This document shows positions 12,469 through 24,499 of a DNA stretch of 64,000 bases, in pieces; positions within the stretch are counted from its first letter, which is position 1, and each line of letters opens with the position of its first letter. The stretch comes from Diphasiastrum complanatum (lineage: Eukaryota > Streptophyta > Lycopodiopsida > Lycopodiales > Lycopodiaceae). Where the stretch lies: assembly GCA_029204225.1 (NCBI GenBank), contig CM055101.1, positions 39,905,961 to 39,969,960 of the forward strand. The letters run 5' to 3'. Under the pieces are notes generated by a model that saw nothing but the letters and a program-made list of their open reading frames with translations, was not told the DNA's origin and ran no database searches. A program made the position numbers and the translations under genes.

Positions 12469-13757
12469 CTATCGTGATTCATAACTGACGTGTCGGGTAG
12501 GTAGGATCTTGTTGGGTTGTTTTGGGCAGTCTTTGAAACTGTGTTTTTTGACACAGTCGGGACACTCGACATGGTACTTGGTTTTGACTGGACAATCAAC
12601 CATGAAGTGGCCGGTTTCACCACAGATGAAACATTTGTTGTTCATTGGCCCTGGCGTAATGGCATAACCATCTTGAATGACTTTTTGGTGGGTATTCGTG
12701 AAAATGTGAGGAATGTCCAGATGGTGACGGTTGTTTTTCATATCGTTGGATGGCATGTGCTTGGATAGGCTGATATGAAGGACAAGCATCAGCAGGATGC
12801 GTAGCCCAGCAGTGTGGGCACAAGATGAGTTTTTGTCTATTAGGTACCTGGGCAATGTGTGGTTGACGAGACATACTGCTTTGGATAGACTTCAGGGTAT
12901 TTTGAACTCATTGATGAGTTTCTCCATTTGCAGTTGATGTTGTTTATTAAGCAACTCCAGCTGGGATTTCCAAAGCTAATCTCGAATCTCGTCAATTGGC
13001 TTCTACTCATGGACATGAGCACGAGGTACTTTTCTTTCCCTGGAGTCATCAACATCTGATTCGTCATCTCCTGGATAGCATCAGACATAACTAATTTTAG
13101 GCTTGTATATTCGTCATTTGATTTAAGCTTGCATTTGATCCATCTTGGAAGTCCGACTGAAAACCAGATGAGCATCTGTTCGGTGGGCTGTTCTTGTACT
13201 TGACTTTTTAAGCGCTTGAAATGCTCAATATAGTCTCGTAGACGTTCATCTTTTGCCATCTTGATGTTACTCAATTTGACAAAAGGATTCTCTATCAAAC
13301 GAAGGGGTTTAAAACGCTTGATAAAGGACTCTTTCAGATTAGACCAATTCAATTTATCTTTACGATCGAGGTTAAAAAACCAGTCACGTGCTTTAGCGAT
13401 CATGGTCATGGAAAATAGTTGGACCATAGCATCAGGAGATGTTTTGCCATACACATTGCATGCATTCTCAAAGATCTGCAAGAATCTTTGAGGGTCCGAA
13501 TTACCATCAAACTTTGGTAGATCCAGTTTTAGGGTTCTTTTCTCAAGATGCGCTCCGTGAGTGGCAAAAGCTCCATTCAAATGGGATCGTGCCCGTGAAG
13601 ACTCGGGTCTATCAGGTTCTCGTCCCTCGAATGTATTTGTGGATGGCTCGTGGATTTGCATTTGGTAGAACCTATGACGTCTGAGTTGTTTAGCTATAAG
13701 AAACATCATTTCGTGTGGATCATCTTATGGGATATCAGGATCAGTATGTTGGTCCAT
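12469..13757 (-). pseudogene. Ty3/gypsy gag with zinc-binding clusters
   Basis: The likely start is the ATG at 13757 (MDQHTDPDIP). An in-frame TAA follows as codon 11, and the frame then stays open to about 12840. The capsid core is clear: LDLPKFDGNSDPQRFLQIFE, then ARDWFFNLDRKDKLNWSNLK, FIKRFKPL and a RLRDYIEHFKRLK stretch. After frameshifts come three Cys/His clusters: CPHCWATHPADAC, CFICGETGHFMVDC (a normal CX2CX4HX4C knuckle) and CPDCVKKHSFKDC. The two outer ones have CX2CX3HX4C spacing. The protein would coat element RNA in cytoplasmic particles. With a stop and at least two frameshifts this copy is dead. No protease or RT follows on the left. Confidence 0.85.
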
Positions 13758-13929
13758 TGTGTACTATCGTGTATTTTATTTTTGTATGAGTTTTTGGTGT
13801 TTTTTGATTGTTTAGGGTTTTTTTTTTTTTTTTTTGGGCTAGTAGGGAAGTCAACGGGGAGACTCAGTATCAAAAGGGCTTTCTATTGGTATAAGTTGTG
13901 TTTTTTTGGATTTTTCTTTTGTTGAGTTC

Positions 13930-14140
13930 TAAAGCTCGGTTGAGATAATGGTTCGGTCAAAATGGAAATCAGAGATCTCGGTTGAAAATTATGAGTGAGA
14001 GTGGATCCGGTCCAGTCGAGATGGTGTTGAAGTGATTCGGTCGAGATTGCTCTCTCTCTTTGGACTCAGTCGAGATGGTCTTTAGGAGACTCGGTCGAGA
14101 TCATCGTCAAGAGACTCGGTCGAGGTCGTCTTCAAGAGAG
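13930..14140 (+). repeat. CGGTCGAGAT motif array upstream of gag
   Basis: At least five copies of (A/T)C(G/A)GTCGAGAT or one-base variants occur between 13,960 and 14,130, at about 14010, 14035, 14065, 14092 and 14113, spaced roughly 20-30 bp. The array sits just upstream (in minus-strand sense) of the gag start at 13757, so it lies in the leader or LTR of that element. Confidence 0.65.
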
Positions 14141-14149
14141 AATGGAGCG

Positions 14150-15380
14150 TGAAGGAAAGCAAAGGAGATGAAAGGAGCTTGTTAGTGAGGGAGCCATGGA
14201 GGTGAAGGAAGGTTGTGCAGGGATGAAGGAGGAGATGAATGGCTGTTTGGATCAAAGTGGAGAAAGAGTTGTGTGTAAATGCAAAAGGAGTGCGTTTGTG
14301 GTTGGTTGGAAGGTGTTTTCTATGCAGGGTTGTGGGTTTGTAGATCATGGAAAGTGGGCAGGTTGCATTTTATTGCAGGTGGATGATTGTCTGGCAAGAA
14401 AAATCATAGGGTTGTGTTGTTTCAGCGTGGATTCGGACAACGTGTGGAACGGGCTGATGAAACAGGTTGTTGCAACAGGTTTGGGATGAATCTGTGGCCA
14501 AATGTAGATAGATCTCCTGTGCTAGAGGATCTTTTAACAAGTTTTTCTTCTTGCTTATAGGTTATGTTTGCACTCTGCTTGTCAACAGAGAGTGTGGGCT
14601 TGTTTATAAGTTTATCTTTCTTTTTTCAGAGCCCATATCAGGCAGAGGGGGCTGATGAACATTGTAGTATATGTCCTAGCTTTTAGAGGACGACTTAAGA
14701 GGGTCACTCTTGAAAACGTATCACATGCATTCACAACCAAACATGCAATCAAACCTTTCAACCTGTAGATCAACATACAGTCCAGCTGAACAAACCATGA
14801 TTCTACTCCTCCTTTGCTACAAAAACGAGTTTGAATCAGATCCTAAACACTAGAACTATTCCACGCATGCATTAATCTACAAACAAGAAACAAGAACTAA
14901 TTTAGATAGCATTTTGGAAAGCCCAAGAATCAAGAAACACACATTTCTTGATTCTTGGATAGCCAAGAACATCAATGGAATGGGCTGCCTTAGTATTTGC
15001 AAGATCTACACCACAACCCAGCCAAGATGAATTACCACAATGCTGATTCTTATATTAATCTACAAGCATAAATGAAAGAAATCAAGAAAGCTAGTCCTCC
15101 CTAAGATCCACAACCACACACAAAGGGAATGGAAGGGCAAGATCATTAATGTATCACTCAAGAAACAAGAATGATCAAGGAGCTCAAAGATGTATCAAAC
15201 TCATGGAAGCTATTCTCATTGAAGCATGGAGTAGATACAATTACAAAAAGCTCCCTTCTACAAAGGGTGAGTCTCTTAAATAAACAAGAGAGCTCCTTAG
15301 GTGGCATCCTAGTGGCATTTCCACATTTCACAAATTACAAGTGGAATAATGCTCTCCACTAGATGTCACCATCAAAAGCT
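14150..15380. other. no gene seen
   Basis: A/T-rich sequence with short frames on both strands and no domain. A short phrase about AGCAAGAATCAAGAAACAC is locally repeated at 14930-14960. Probably LTR or leader remains. Confidence 0.3.
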
Positions 15381-15383
15381 ACA

Positions 15384-16201
15384 TGGTCATTCCATCTTTC
15401 GGGATTCACCATGAGGCTTACACAGTTCTTGCTTGTTATTCTTAACTAGTACTTCTCAGCTCTCATACTCGGCTCTCAGTCTTAGTTTGTCTCGTCTTCT
15501 CAGAGACCTCCTCGGCCTAGGGTGAGAGGTGCTCGTGGGTAGCTTTGGTCGAGTATCTAGGGGATTCATCAGAATCAGCCAACATCAGTATGAAAAGACA
15601 ATGGACCGCCAGACCACCGCCAAAGGCAAAGGCTGCGGTCTATATATGACACACCGCAAGCTACCGCAAGGATTCACCAAAGGCACCTTTTACCACCAAG
15701 GCACCGCAAGAGTCAATCTGCGGTCACTATACGAAGACCAGTCATCACCAGGGAACTGCATTCTCGACTGCGGTCATCTATGACTGCAATAAGTGTCGGG
15801 TTTCATTCTCCCAAAGCAGAGCTTAAACTTGTCTGATGTACGATCTGTATAGATGTCACTGTACAATATTTTACGACCAAGTACACAATTTAGTGTAAAC
15901 TAATCTTCTAATTAGTTAAACTCTTCTTGTAAATAAACAAGAATGATGTGTATAAATACATCTAGCTCTCATTTCGAAGTAGTGAGCATCTCAGTTACGC
16001 TTTGAGGCTGTACCCATTTGTTGCTCTTGCTCCATATCAACAAATTGCTCTTATGACAAGCCTTCTTTGTAATATAGAAACAACAACTTATTCATCTGTG
16101 TGTTATGTAGATGTATGCATGTTATAATTTGATGGCTCACTCTACTTTCTTTAAGAGGGTCTACTTGCATTTATTACAGTAGCCGAGAAATGCTAGTTCC
16201 A
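15384..16201 (+). mobile_element. Ty1/copia 5' LTR (or R1 repeat plus LTR)
   Basis: The stretch runs TGGTCATTCCATC ... ATGCTAGTTCCA, with TG at the left and CA at the right, and a copia primer site begins 6 bases after the right end. Its left 200 bp and its right 80 bp both recur at 9916-10180 in swapped order. An alternative left edge is 15591 (TGAAAAGACA). The body includes an ACCGC/GCGGT motif array. No gag follows in usable form. Confidence 0.5.
15600..15785. repeat. ACCGCAAG / TGCGGTC motif array inside the LTR
   Basis: Within 185 bp the words ACCGCC (twice), ACCGCAAG (four times) and CTGCGGTC (three times) recur at irregular spacing, in both orientations. The tract is G/C-richer than its surroundings. 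Confidence 0.65.
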
Positions 16202-16206
16202 TTAGG

Positions 16207-16218
16207 TGGTATCAGAGC
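16207..16218 (+). other. copia primer-binding site TGGTATCAGAGC
   Basis: An exact match to the common plant copia primer site, complementary to the initiator methionine tRNA. It sits six bases after the LTR end at 16201 and fixes that LTR as a 5' LTR on the plus strand. Confidence 0.85.
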
Positions 16219-16329
16219 ATTCTGCTTCCGCCCTTTCAGGTGGTGTCAGGGCATTCATCCTTCCGTACCCCCAATTTTCGACAATTAGGCCAATTTTGGC
16301 ATTGGAGGTAACTCGAGCAAGTACACATG

Positions 16330-16914
16330 CTAGATGATGAAGGCCAAATCCAAGAGTAAGTTAGGCACTTGACACATGACATGATGGTAGAGGGCAAGTG
16401 ACACCTTCCTATGTGTTGTATTGAGATCATGTGACCAATCACAAGTAAGAGATCCATGAAATTGGTCCAATCAAGTTTGGGGGCCTATATGTCACTAAGC
16501 CAATCAAATTAGGAGGAGGAAAAGAAGGGGTCTAATCATGTTTCACTCCTCTCTACCTCGAGTTGCTACTTATATGAGTGATAGATCAATTCTATGTAGG
16601 TTTTTTGGAGTTAATGAGAGTATATACATTTTGAACTATTTTTGGCTTTCTCTAGAGCTCTACCCAAGGATTGATGCTTGGATTCTTTCTCTACCCAAGA
16701 GCAAGGCTTTTTTGTACTTAGTTTTTTCATCCATATGTCTCCACACGTGTGAATGTACTTTCATGAATAATGTATGCATGTTACATAGTGCTCTTGCCTT
16801 AGATTTGTGAGATAGATCTTGGTATTCAATGTATGCTTGATCTATTGTGCAATCACCCACATCTTAGGAGATCAATCACACTTTTGGGGTGTCCCACATG
16901 TGTGAAATTTAGCA
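16330..16914 (+). mobile_element. copia LTR related to the one at 54219-54955
   Basis: Shared blocks in the same order are GGTCCAAT words, a CTTTCTCT..CTACCCAAG repeat pair, CCACACGTGTGA, GATAGATCTTG, CTTAGGAGATCA, and the terminal CACA(T/C)GTGTGAAATT(T/C)A. The right end is ...TTTAGCA at 16914. The left limit is approximate. No polypurine tract or primer site adjoins it, so it may be a solo or truncated LTR. Confidence 0.6.
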
Positions 16915-18605
16915 AAAGTAACCATTTTGCTAGTTTTGGGTGTACCCAAGAGGAGGGCTTTGAATGCACCACCTTTTACGGTTATATTTAGCTAAGGATT
17001 TGGAATAGTCCTAATATGGTAGAGCGACCCTTTGGTATTCGAGATTATTGGTTACGCCTCGATTTAATTTCCTGTCAAGGCCCTTTTGTGACTAATGACC
17101 TTGAGAGGACCCAAAAACTCTCTTTGAGACATATGGAGTAGTGCATGTACGTGAGACTGATATATGCATGAGGACTGCATGGGAGTTGTGATCTATTTAT
17201 AGTTGGATTGCATGGGGGTGTCTGATATGCCTTCGCTTAGTTTTGCACTTTTCGCATTCAAGGAGGAGTGTTGAATTGCGAAGTCCAAAAACCTTCATTG
17301 TTTTTGCACTTTTCCATTCAAGGAACACTGGACATGCACACTGCTACTTTACATACCAACATTTTATTAGAACATTACGAAAATTTTGCAAATTTTGGTA
17401 TAAAAACTACCAAATTAAACTTCCGACGCTCATAACTTTTGCTATAGGACACCAAATTCGGTGCTCTAAAGCATAGTACATAGAGATATTGGGTTAGCAA
17501 GATGATTGCCATGTCACCCTACCACTTGGACTTCACATGTGTAATCCATAAGTGCCCAAAAAAATAGTAAGAGAGCGCACTTCTACAAGGAGGTATTTCC
17601 AAAAATCCTATCCCAACCCCACATGCATTCAATCAAAGGTTACAAGGACTCTTATAAAGTTCAAATGCATAGAAGCTTCTATTAGGTCCATCAAGCAAGC
17701 ATAGGCTTAGATCAAGCAAAAATAGCTTCTATGGAGGGTGCCAACAAGCAAAACTTCAAGATAATGGTGCCTAAGCCTGCCACCACCAAATTGGGTGCAT
17801 GAGGCCTCAAATCAGAGGAAATCCTACATATATTTAGATTGTATAAAATAGAGGTTTCAGATCCCTTATCAAGAGTTATTCATGCTCAGAAACCACCAAA
17901 AATACACTAATTTTGGAATTTTTGAGACTCTTAATGGTGATCAAACCCAACCAAAGTTTATGATAGCCCCTGGAAAGCTTCATTACACGTATGAGAATGT
18001 GCATGCAATTTTTATGTAAGGATTTAATGAAAAACTCCCAAAAAAGTGAAAAAAAAAAAACCATGTTTTTTTGACATTTTTTCAACCTTTTCAGCTTGTT
18101 CTTGTGGATCTAGTCCACATGAAATTGTGAAAAGACCTTATCTACTATAATTTAATCACATTCAATTGCAGAAAGTTCTGATTTAGATATATCATGCATG
18201 GTTCATGTAGCCCATTTCTACTCAAAAACACCAATTTTCGACCAAAAATCGCTACCCAGTTCCAATTTTGACCACAATACTAGCATGCAATCATTAGAAT
18301 AAATCACAATGACTGTAAAATAGCAAGTCCAAATCTGAAAAATGTTCAAGAACAGTATCTTTGATAAATTTTAAGTCAAAATAGTGAATACTAGCTCAAA
18401 AAGCATGAAAAATAGTAAAAAATCCATTGATTTCCATCACTTCCTACAAAAACTCATGTCCATGATCAATAGGTTGAAAGCAAATCAAAATCAAAGAAGC
18501 CACTTACTTGGAGGCCAATTCCACCACCTTGAAGTAAAAAGCAAGGAGAACTTATCAAAAAGCTAAAAACAACAAGAATTCCAACTTCACCTTATGATGC
18601 AAAAA
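16915..18605. other. non-coding, probable retroelement leader
   Basis: A/T-rich. An AAGGAGGAG|TGTTGAATTGCG sequence at about 17261-17281 looks like a polypurine tract followed by an LTR start. The minus-strand primer site at 18606 makes the 17-18.6 kb stretch the leader side of a minus-strand copia. No gag frame is left. Confidence 0.35.
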
Positions 18606-18621
18606 CCTTGTTCTGATACCA
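18606..18621 (-). other. copia primer-binding site, minus strand
   Basis: The minus strand reads TGGTATCAGAACAAGG. The first ten bases match the copia methionine-tRNA primer site, and the bases after it differ from the GAGC form seen elsewhere. The 5' LTR would lie to the right, starting near 18628 (TGATTGCGAAG) in plus-strand view. Confidence 0.6.
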
Positions 18622-18627
18622 CTATAA

Positions 18628-19320
18628 TGATTGCGAAGTGGAGATATCCTTAAATCTCGTTACATGCAACCAACAGGACACATGTGGAGCAAAACCACCC
18701 AACCAACAGGAAATGGCTAGTCAAAACCCTAACCACTTCACACCCAAGCCAAGGTGACTGATGCAAGAGAGGATCCTAGCTTTTAGAAATAGAAGTATGA
18801 GTGAGTAGGTGACTCAATGCAAGAGAGGAGAGGATCCTAGCTTCTAGAAATAGAAGTATGAGTGAGTAGGTGGGTGAGTTCCTAAAAGATAAATAGTCCT
18901 CAAGAGCTAAGGAATATATTTTTTAGGACCTCTATTCTAATCCAAAAGTATTTGATCTCCTATTCTTGCACCAAAAGCTTTCAATCGCTATGCAAAAGCT
19001 CCATAGGTCCAATCAGAGCACCTAGGTCCTCACAAGGCTATTAATTACATTACTAGCCTAGTTTGGAATGACGTGACATAACTAATAATCTTGTAAACTG
19101 GAGTAGTGGCATCCAAGTCAGGTATTCTGATTGGACATGGACATAGCCGTTTGAATTAGACTCATGTAAAATTCTTGATAAGAAAATAGAGTCCTTGCAC
19201 TTGGAAAAATACAATCTATCTATATAGGCTTACTCATTGTTACTCCGCGATTGACTATTTTTAAACAACTTAGTCTTGATCAATAAAGAGTTAATTTGGC
19301 ACTATAGACTTGGGCATTTT
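18628..19320 (-). mobile_element. putative copia 5' LTR, far end unknown
   Basis: Assigned only from the adjacent primer site. 18740-18870 holds a near-perfect direct duplication of about 70 bp (GAGAGGATCCTAGCTT..AGAAATAGAAGTATGAGTGAG). No coding frame. The boundary near the copia integrase fragment at 19.4 kb is a guess. Confidence 0.35.
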
Positions 19321-19419
19321 AATCATGCATCTATTGCTATTATGTTTAAGTGTTTTTTGGTTCTTGATCTTGATTATCGATGTAGAAACTTCAACACTCC
19401 AATCTACCAATGTTGTATT

Positions 19420-19606
19420 ATAGGAAAGTAGACTAGAAGAATTTTTAAATCAAATCAAGAACATGTATCTAGAAATATTTTAGACAAAATTTATTCAGAT
19501 ATATGTGGCCCAATGCAAACACCATCAAAGCCATAATTATTTGATGCTAAATTTTTTATTACATTCATTGATGACTATTCAAGAAGAGCTATTCTATATT
19601 TCGAAA
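19420..19606 (+). pseudogene. Ty1/copia integrase, left half of a split copy
   Basis: The frame gives KIYSDICGPMQTPSKP, then an in-frame stop, then FITFIDDYSRRAILYF. This is the start of the copia integrase core with its first catalytic aspartate (S-D-I-C-G-P) and the conserved FIDDYSR block. Similarity ends near 19606. The matching downstream part of a copia integrase (VFGCTAYAH...) resumes on the same strand at 24.5 kb, beyond a gypsy element. I read the two as one copia copy split by a nested insertion. The middle of the integrase is absent from both parts. Confidence 0.75.
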
Positions 19607-19779
19607 ATCTTGGAGTTGGAAAATTTGGCAAGAGCTTCGCTAGCACAAGTGAGAATTGAAACTGGATTCAGGTATAGGTGAATTTAAAGGGTCCATTAGA
19701 CAAAATACTAGTTTGGCAGTTCAGTTTTGGACAAAAATTTGTAGCCATGCTCAATATTGTCAAAATAGCTTCCAAAAAT

Positions 19780-20010
19780 CTCAGCGAAGGTTTCTGAATA
19801 TATGAAGTGATCCGACGAAGATTTTGAAGATCTAGCGAAGGTTAATCATTCATCTAATAACATCCTTCACCTAGGTACTGTAGATAATAAAAATTTTCAG
19901 AATCTAAACCTATGTCCAACTTAATTTTGGCATTCTGAATCCATCTGTCAGGTCGACGAAGGTTAATAAAGATTGTAAGGTGCTCGACGAAGGTTCTCAA
20001 ATTGGGACCA
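19780..20010 (+). repeat. GCGAAGGTT / GACGAAGGTT motif array, left
   Basis: Copies lie at about 19783, 19834, 19954 and 19984, with a variant (GACGAAGATT) near 19814. The same motif recurs at 23.1-23.5 kb, on the other side of the LTR-like block, gag and foldback. Confidence 0.6.
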
Positions 20011-20285
20011 GTTGCGCCAATCTATGAGGATCCAGTTTTATCTTGGGATACTCTGATGGAATGCCTCAACTACCCAATTGTTGATGAACAAGGTTATTCA
20101 GAATGGCCACCAGACCCTTATGGGTATTATTGAAAATCTGGCAAGTCCAAGTTCTTACTGATCGCCATCATCTAATAAAGCCTCAGGTTTTACGTAAGCG
20201 AATTCTATCCACGCTTTTCCTGAAGCACCATGTCCCAGCAATAAAAGAACCGACAACATTGCCCTTCACGACAATTGCAGCCTAG

Positions 20286-21122
<837 letters not shown>

Positions 21123-21127
<5 letters not shown>

Positions 21128-21988
21128 CTACATCGACAACACAATAGAGGATTGAACGAGCAAAAGCTGTTTCGTGTCCCCTAGAATTGCACAGATGAGA
21201 AATAGTATTCGTCATTCGTTGTTTCAATGTTGGACATTCGTTCATGGTGTGATTTCCTACACAAATTGAACACCAGGCATTTTCTCGACTAGGAAAGGTC
21301 TTAGCAAACTTTTCCATTGCTTTGCTATGCTAAGCTTGCACCTCTTCCAAAGCTTTCAGCTTCTCATCGAACTGAGACTACATCTTATCCAACTGCATCT
21401 GTTGCTTTTGACCAAGTTTCTCGAACTCGTTGATCATCAATTCCGCAGTATTTAATATTCGTGGATGCAATAGTGGTGGATGTAGTAGTGGTTTGCCCCA
21501 TTGTATATGGCAGTATTTCAATATGTGGTTCTTCATCCTCCTCTCATCTCGTATCGTCCATAGCATTCTGTAAGGACGCATACTCAGTATGGCGTTTCAA
21601 CTCGCGTCTAATTCTCTTAGGCAGACCTGCTAAAAACCACATAATCATAGCATCGTCATTAATTAAATCATGATCACACTCAGATCTGAGGTATTTAACC
21701 CTTTCAATATAATCTCGTATTCCCTCTCTCTTTCCCATTTTAATTTTACTTAAAATTAGGAAAGGATCTTCTATAAATTTTCTCGGTTTAAATCTTGTGA
21801 TGAGGGCTTAACAACTTCCCAATCGGCATGTTCTGTTTCATCTTGGTTATAAAACCAATCTTGTGTTACTCCAGTTAAGGCCATCAAAAATAGCTTAAGT
21901 TTATCCTGTGGAAAAATTTTGTCATATACCTCACATGATTCAGAATAGATTTTGAGAAATCTAACAGGATTAGATAACCAATTATACT
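21123..21988 (-). pseudogene. Ty3/gypsy gag interrupted by a foldback element
   Basis: The minus-strand pieces give LSNPVRFLKIYSESCEVYDK, LFLMALTGVTQDWFYNQD, KMGKREGIRDYIERVKYLR, IMWFLAGLPKRIRRELKR and, at the left, CSICVGNHTMNEC. That is a gag capsid domain followed by a CX2CX3HX4C zinc cluster, closely parallel to the gag at 12.5-13.8 kb. Frameshifts separate the pieces. Its 5' side is cut at 21989 by the foldback element, and nothing beyond 22760 clearly continues it. It fits, in strand and order, the primer site and LTR at 23.76-24.5 kb, so it is probably that element's gag. Confidence 0.8.
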
Positions 21989-22760
21989 CATTAGGGCCCT
22001 TTTTGGACTCAAAAAGGGCCTCTTCACTAATTATAATTAGTGTTAATGACGACATGTGTACCAATAACAGAGTGACAACTGAGATGGAATGGTCCATATG
22101 ACATGGCACATCCAATGGTGTAAATCAGATCTTCAAATTCCAACCCACCCACTAACTCTCCACTAACTCTACTTCCTCAACCCATATTAATGATGATATG
22201 ACATGGCTCAAATTTAAATTTAAATGAAAATGTGACTGTTTCTTCAAAGACTTCAAAAGCCTTTTTTATTAACTCCAGAATGCCGAAAAATGGGGCCCAA
22301 TATTGCCTTGGGCCCCCATATTGAAAACAAAATTTCGAGAAAAAAAGGGGGGAGAGGGGGGAGTGGCCAAGGGAGAGAGTTGGGGGGGGGGGGGGGGGGG
22401 GGGGGGGGATTGTACCCCACTCCCCCCTCTCCCCCCTTTTTTTTTTGAAATTTTGTTTTTAATATGGGGGCCCAAGGCAATATTGGGCCCCATTTTTTGG
22501 CATTCTGAGTTAATAAAAAAGGATTTTGAAGGCTTTGAAAATTGAAGGCCATGTTGGACTTAGAATTTTAGAGTACATTGAAATACTGTGTCCTTGCTAT
22601 ATTACACTAGGCTAAGTGAAGCCTATTGATGTGTGACTTAACCCATGATAAACTCATGGTTAACTGCCACATAGGACAATCAGTGAGTTAATTCACCCAA
22701 ATTAGCAAACACGTTTAGGCAAGGAAGAGGCCCTTTTTGAGTTCAAAAAGGGCCCTAATG
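21989..22760. mobile_element. foldback (hairpin) transposon with 37-bp terminal inverted repeats
   Basis: The terminal repeats at 21989-22025 and 22724-22760 match at 36 of 37 positions as inverted copies (CATTAGGGCCCTTTTTG...). Each is itself partly palindromic. Inside, a second and longer inverted repeat has arms at about 22240-22376 and 22413-22550, around a short spacer that contains a run of 27 G. It encodes no transposase; frames on both strands mirror each other because of the symmetry. It sits inside the gypsy gag. I could not see a clear target-site duplication, so the superfamily is not assigned. Confidence 0.85.
22382..22408. repeat. G27 homopolymer at the hairpin centre
   Basis: 27 consecutive G, flanked by G-rich and C-rich arms. 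Long G runs are hard to sequence, so the length and even the local order need care. Confidence 0.85.
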
Positions 22761-23762
22761 TTGGTATCTCTAACCGCGGTGACCTTCTAACAATCACTAG
22801 TGGAACGTCCATTGTGAATCAATTCAATCAGACAACGAGATTGGATCTAGATTTTTCAATCAAATCCTATCTCAAATTAGATATGTAAACCTTATATCAC
22901 GTGACGATAATTAGATTTTTTATTTTTTTTGGAAAAAAGATCTTTGATCAAGCGATTGACACTTCTAAAATCAGGTTTTTTTTCAGAATCAAATCAAGAA
23001 TATAATAAAATGTCCCAAAAATTTGACAGAGGCTAGATTTGATAGATCTGATAGATCGAAACCTAAAAATAATAAGGACAAAGGTTTCCTGGGTGAAGAT
23101 AGACTCGACGAAGGTTCTTCACTACTATTTTGGGTAAAAAATACCTGATCTGACTATTTTTTGACAATTTCGGTAAAAATAATCTTCGCCGACTTTACAG
23201 TGGGTAAATTTGACATAGATGAATTTAGGGTAGAACTGGCGAAGGTTCTTTTAGGTGGACAATAAGGTTTTTGCAATTTGGTGAGGGTAAAAATAGACTT
23301 TTCACAAGATCTTGATATATCTAATCTTTGTCGAACTCAAAAATGATGATTTACTATAAATAAAATCCTCAAAAGAGTCAATATATGACAAAAATATAGA
23401 ACCCTTTTTGACAAAAATAGGTCAACATGATAAATGGCCTTGACAAAAACGTTCGCCCTCAACTCACTGATTATCAAAAATAGTAAGTAGGACTGACACA
23501 TACTCTAGCAAAAATTTAGACGAAGGTTCTTCTCAGAGAACTGACATTTTTGCAAAAAAGGTTACCAACAACTAGATGAACGGTCCAATTGGATCTTAAG
23601 AATGGTAATCTAAATAGCTTCCTCTTCTCAACTCAAATCAAGCAAAATCACTCTCAATATAATCCTAAATTGCAATATTAACCCTAATTATGCCAAAACA
23701 AGATACCTAAACCAAGCTAACATCCATCCAAACATGCTGCAATCTGGAAAATTGGCGTAGCT
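22761..23762 (-). other. gypsy leader region with GACGAAGGTT motifs
   Basis: Between the foldback and the primer site lies about 1 kb of A/T-rich sequence without a long frame. GAAGGTTCTT-type motifs with a (G/A)CG lead occur at about 23105, 23238 and 23517. By position this is the 5' leader of the minus-strand gypsy element. Confidence 0.45.
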
Positions 23763-23782
23763 CCCCGACAATGGCACCAAAA
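23763..23782 (-). other. Ty3/gypsy primer-binding site
   Basis: The minus strand reads TTTGGTGCCATTGTCGGGGA immediately inside the LTR end. It has the Tat/Athila-like form and differs from the site at 4.1 kb at a few positions. Confidence 0.75.
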
Positions 23783-23783
23783 T

Positions 23784-24499
23784 TGTTGTAGGGCTATTTC
23801 CTACCCTAGCCTCAACCCAAGATCCAAGCACAAAAGCATCAAGGAGACGAGGTTAGATGTCACATGGTCCCATGAGAGCGATAACATAGATCAAAATCCA
23901 ACATGCATAGATGATTCACAATTAACACTAAGATCCATGAACATTATCAATTAACACTAAACCATTAACACTAAATCCAAAATGATGATAGCTTACCCTT
24001 CTCTCTCTCCCTTTCTCTCTCACAAAAAGCATAAGAAATGGAAATCCCAATAGGCATCAAATCCAATAATTAGCAAACAAAAAGAAAGCATGAGAGATGC
24101 AGGAAAAGAGATAGAGTGCAAGGACATTCCACATCCATTCATAAGAGGGCCAACCTGCTTGTATTGAAATGAAGAGAGAACATGTACAAGATGGGCGTCC
24201 CAATTCCTATTGGCTAATCTTAACCTAAACATTTAAAAAGTGGAGGGATCTCATTCATTAATTGGAGGACCCAATTTGAAAATGAATTTTGGTGGGAACC
24301 CCTACTTTATTCACTATTGACTTTTAGGCCCTGCGACATTAAAAGTCCCGCATAATAGGCCTAAAGTCCTTTTATTGACTTTCTAATTAATCGAATCTCT
24401 ATGTGATCATCGGGTCGGACTTACACACGCAGGGTGTCAAATCCCTCTCACTTATTAACTGGGGGTAGGGTTGCCTTGGGATCTGCAAACCCTCCAACA
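23784..24499 (-). mobile_element. Ty3/gypsy 5' LTR, 716 bp
   Basis: In plus view it starts TGTTGTAGGG and ends CCCTCCAACA, a 10-bp inverted end pair with one mismatch. The primer site abuts its left side. Its right side enters copia integrase sequence directly, so the element inserted into a copia copy. No second, identical LTR is visible on the left near 19.6 kb, so the 3' end of the element has been lost or replaced. Confidence 0.8.

Noticed and set aside
22253-22552. Open frames on both strands rich in Gly and Pro
   Set aside because: They are mirror images produced by the inverted repeat and the G run of the foldback element.
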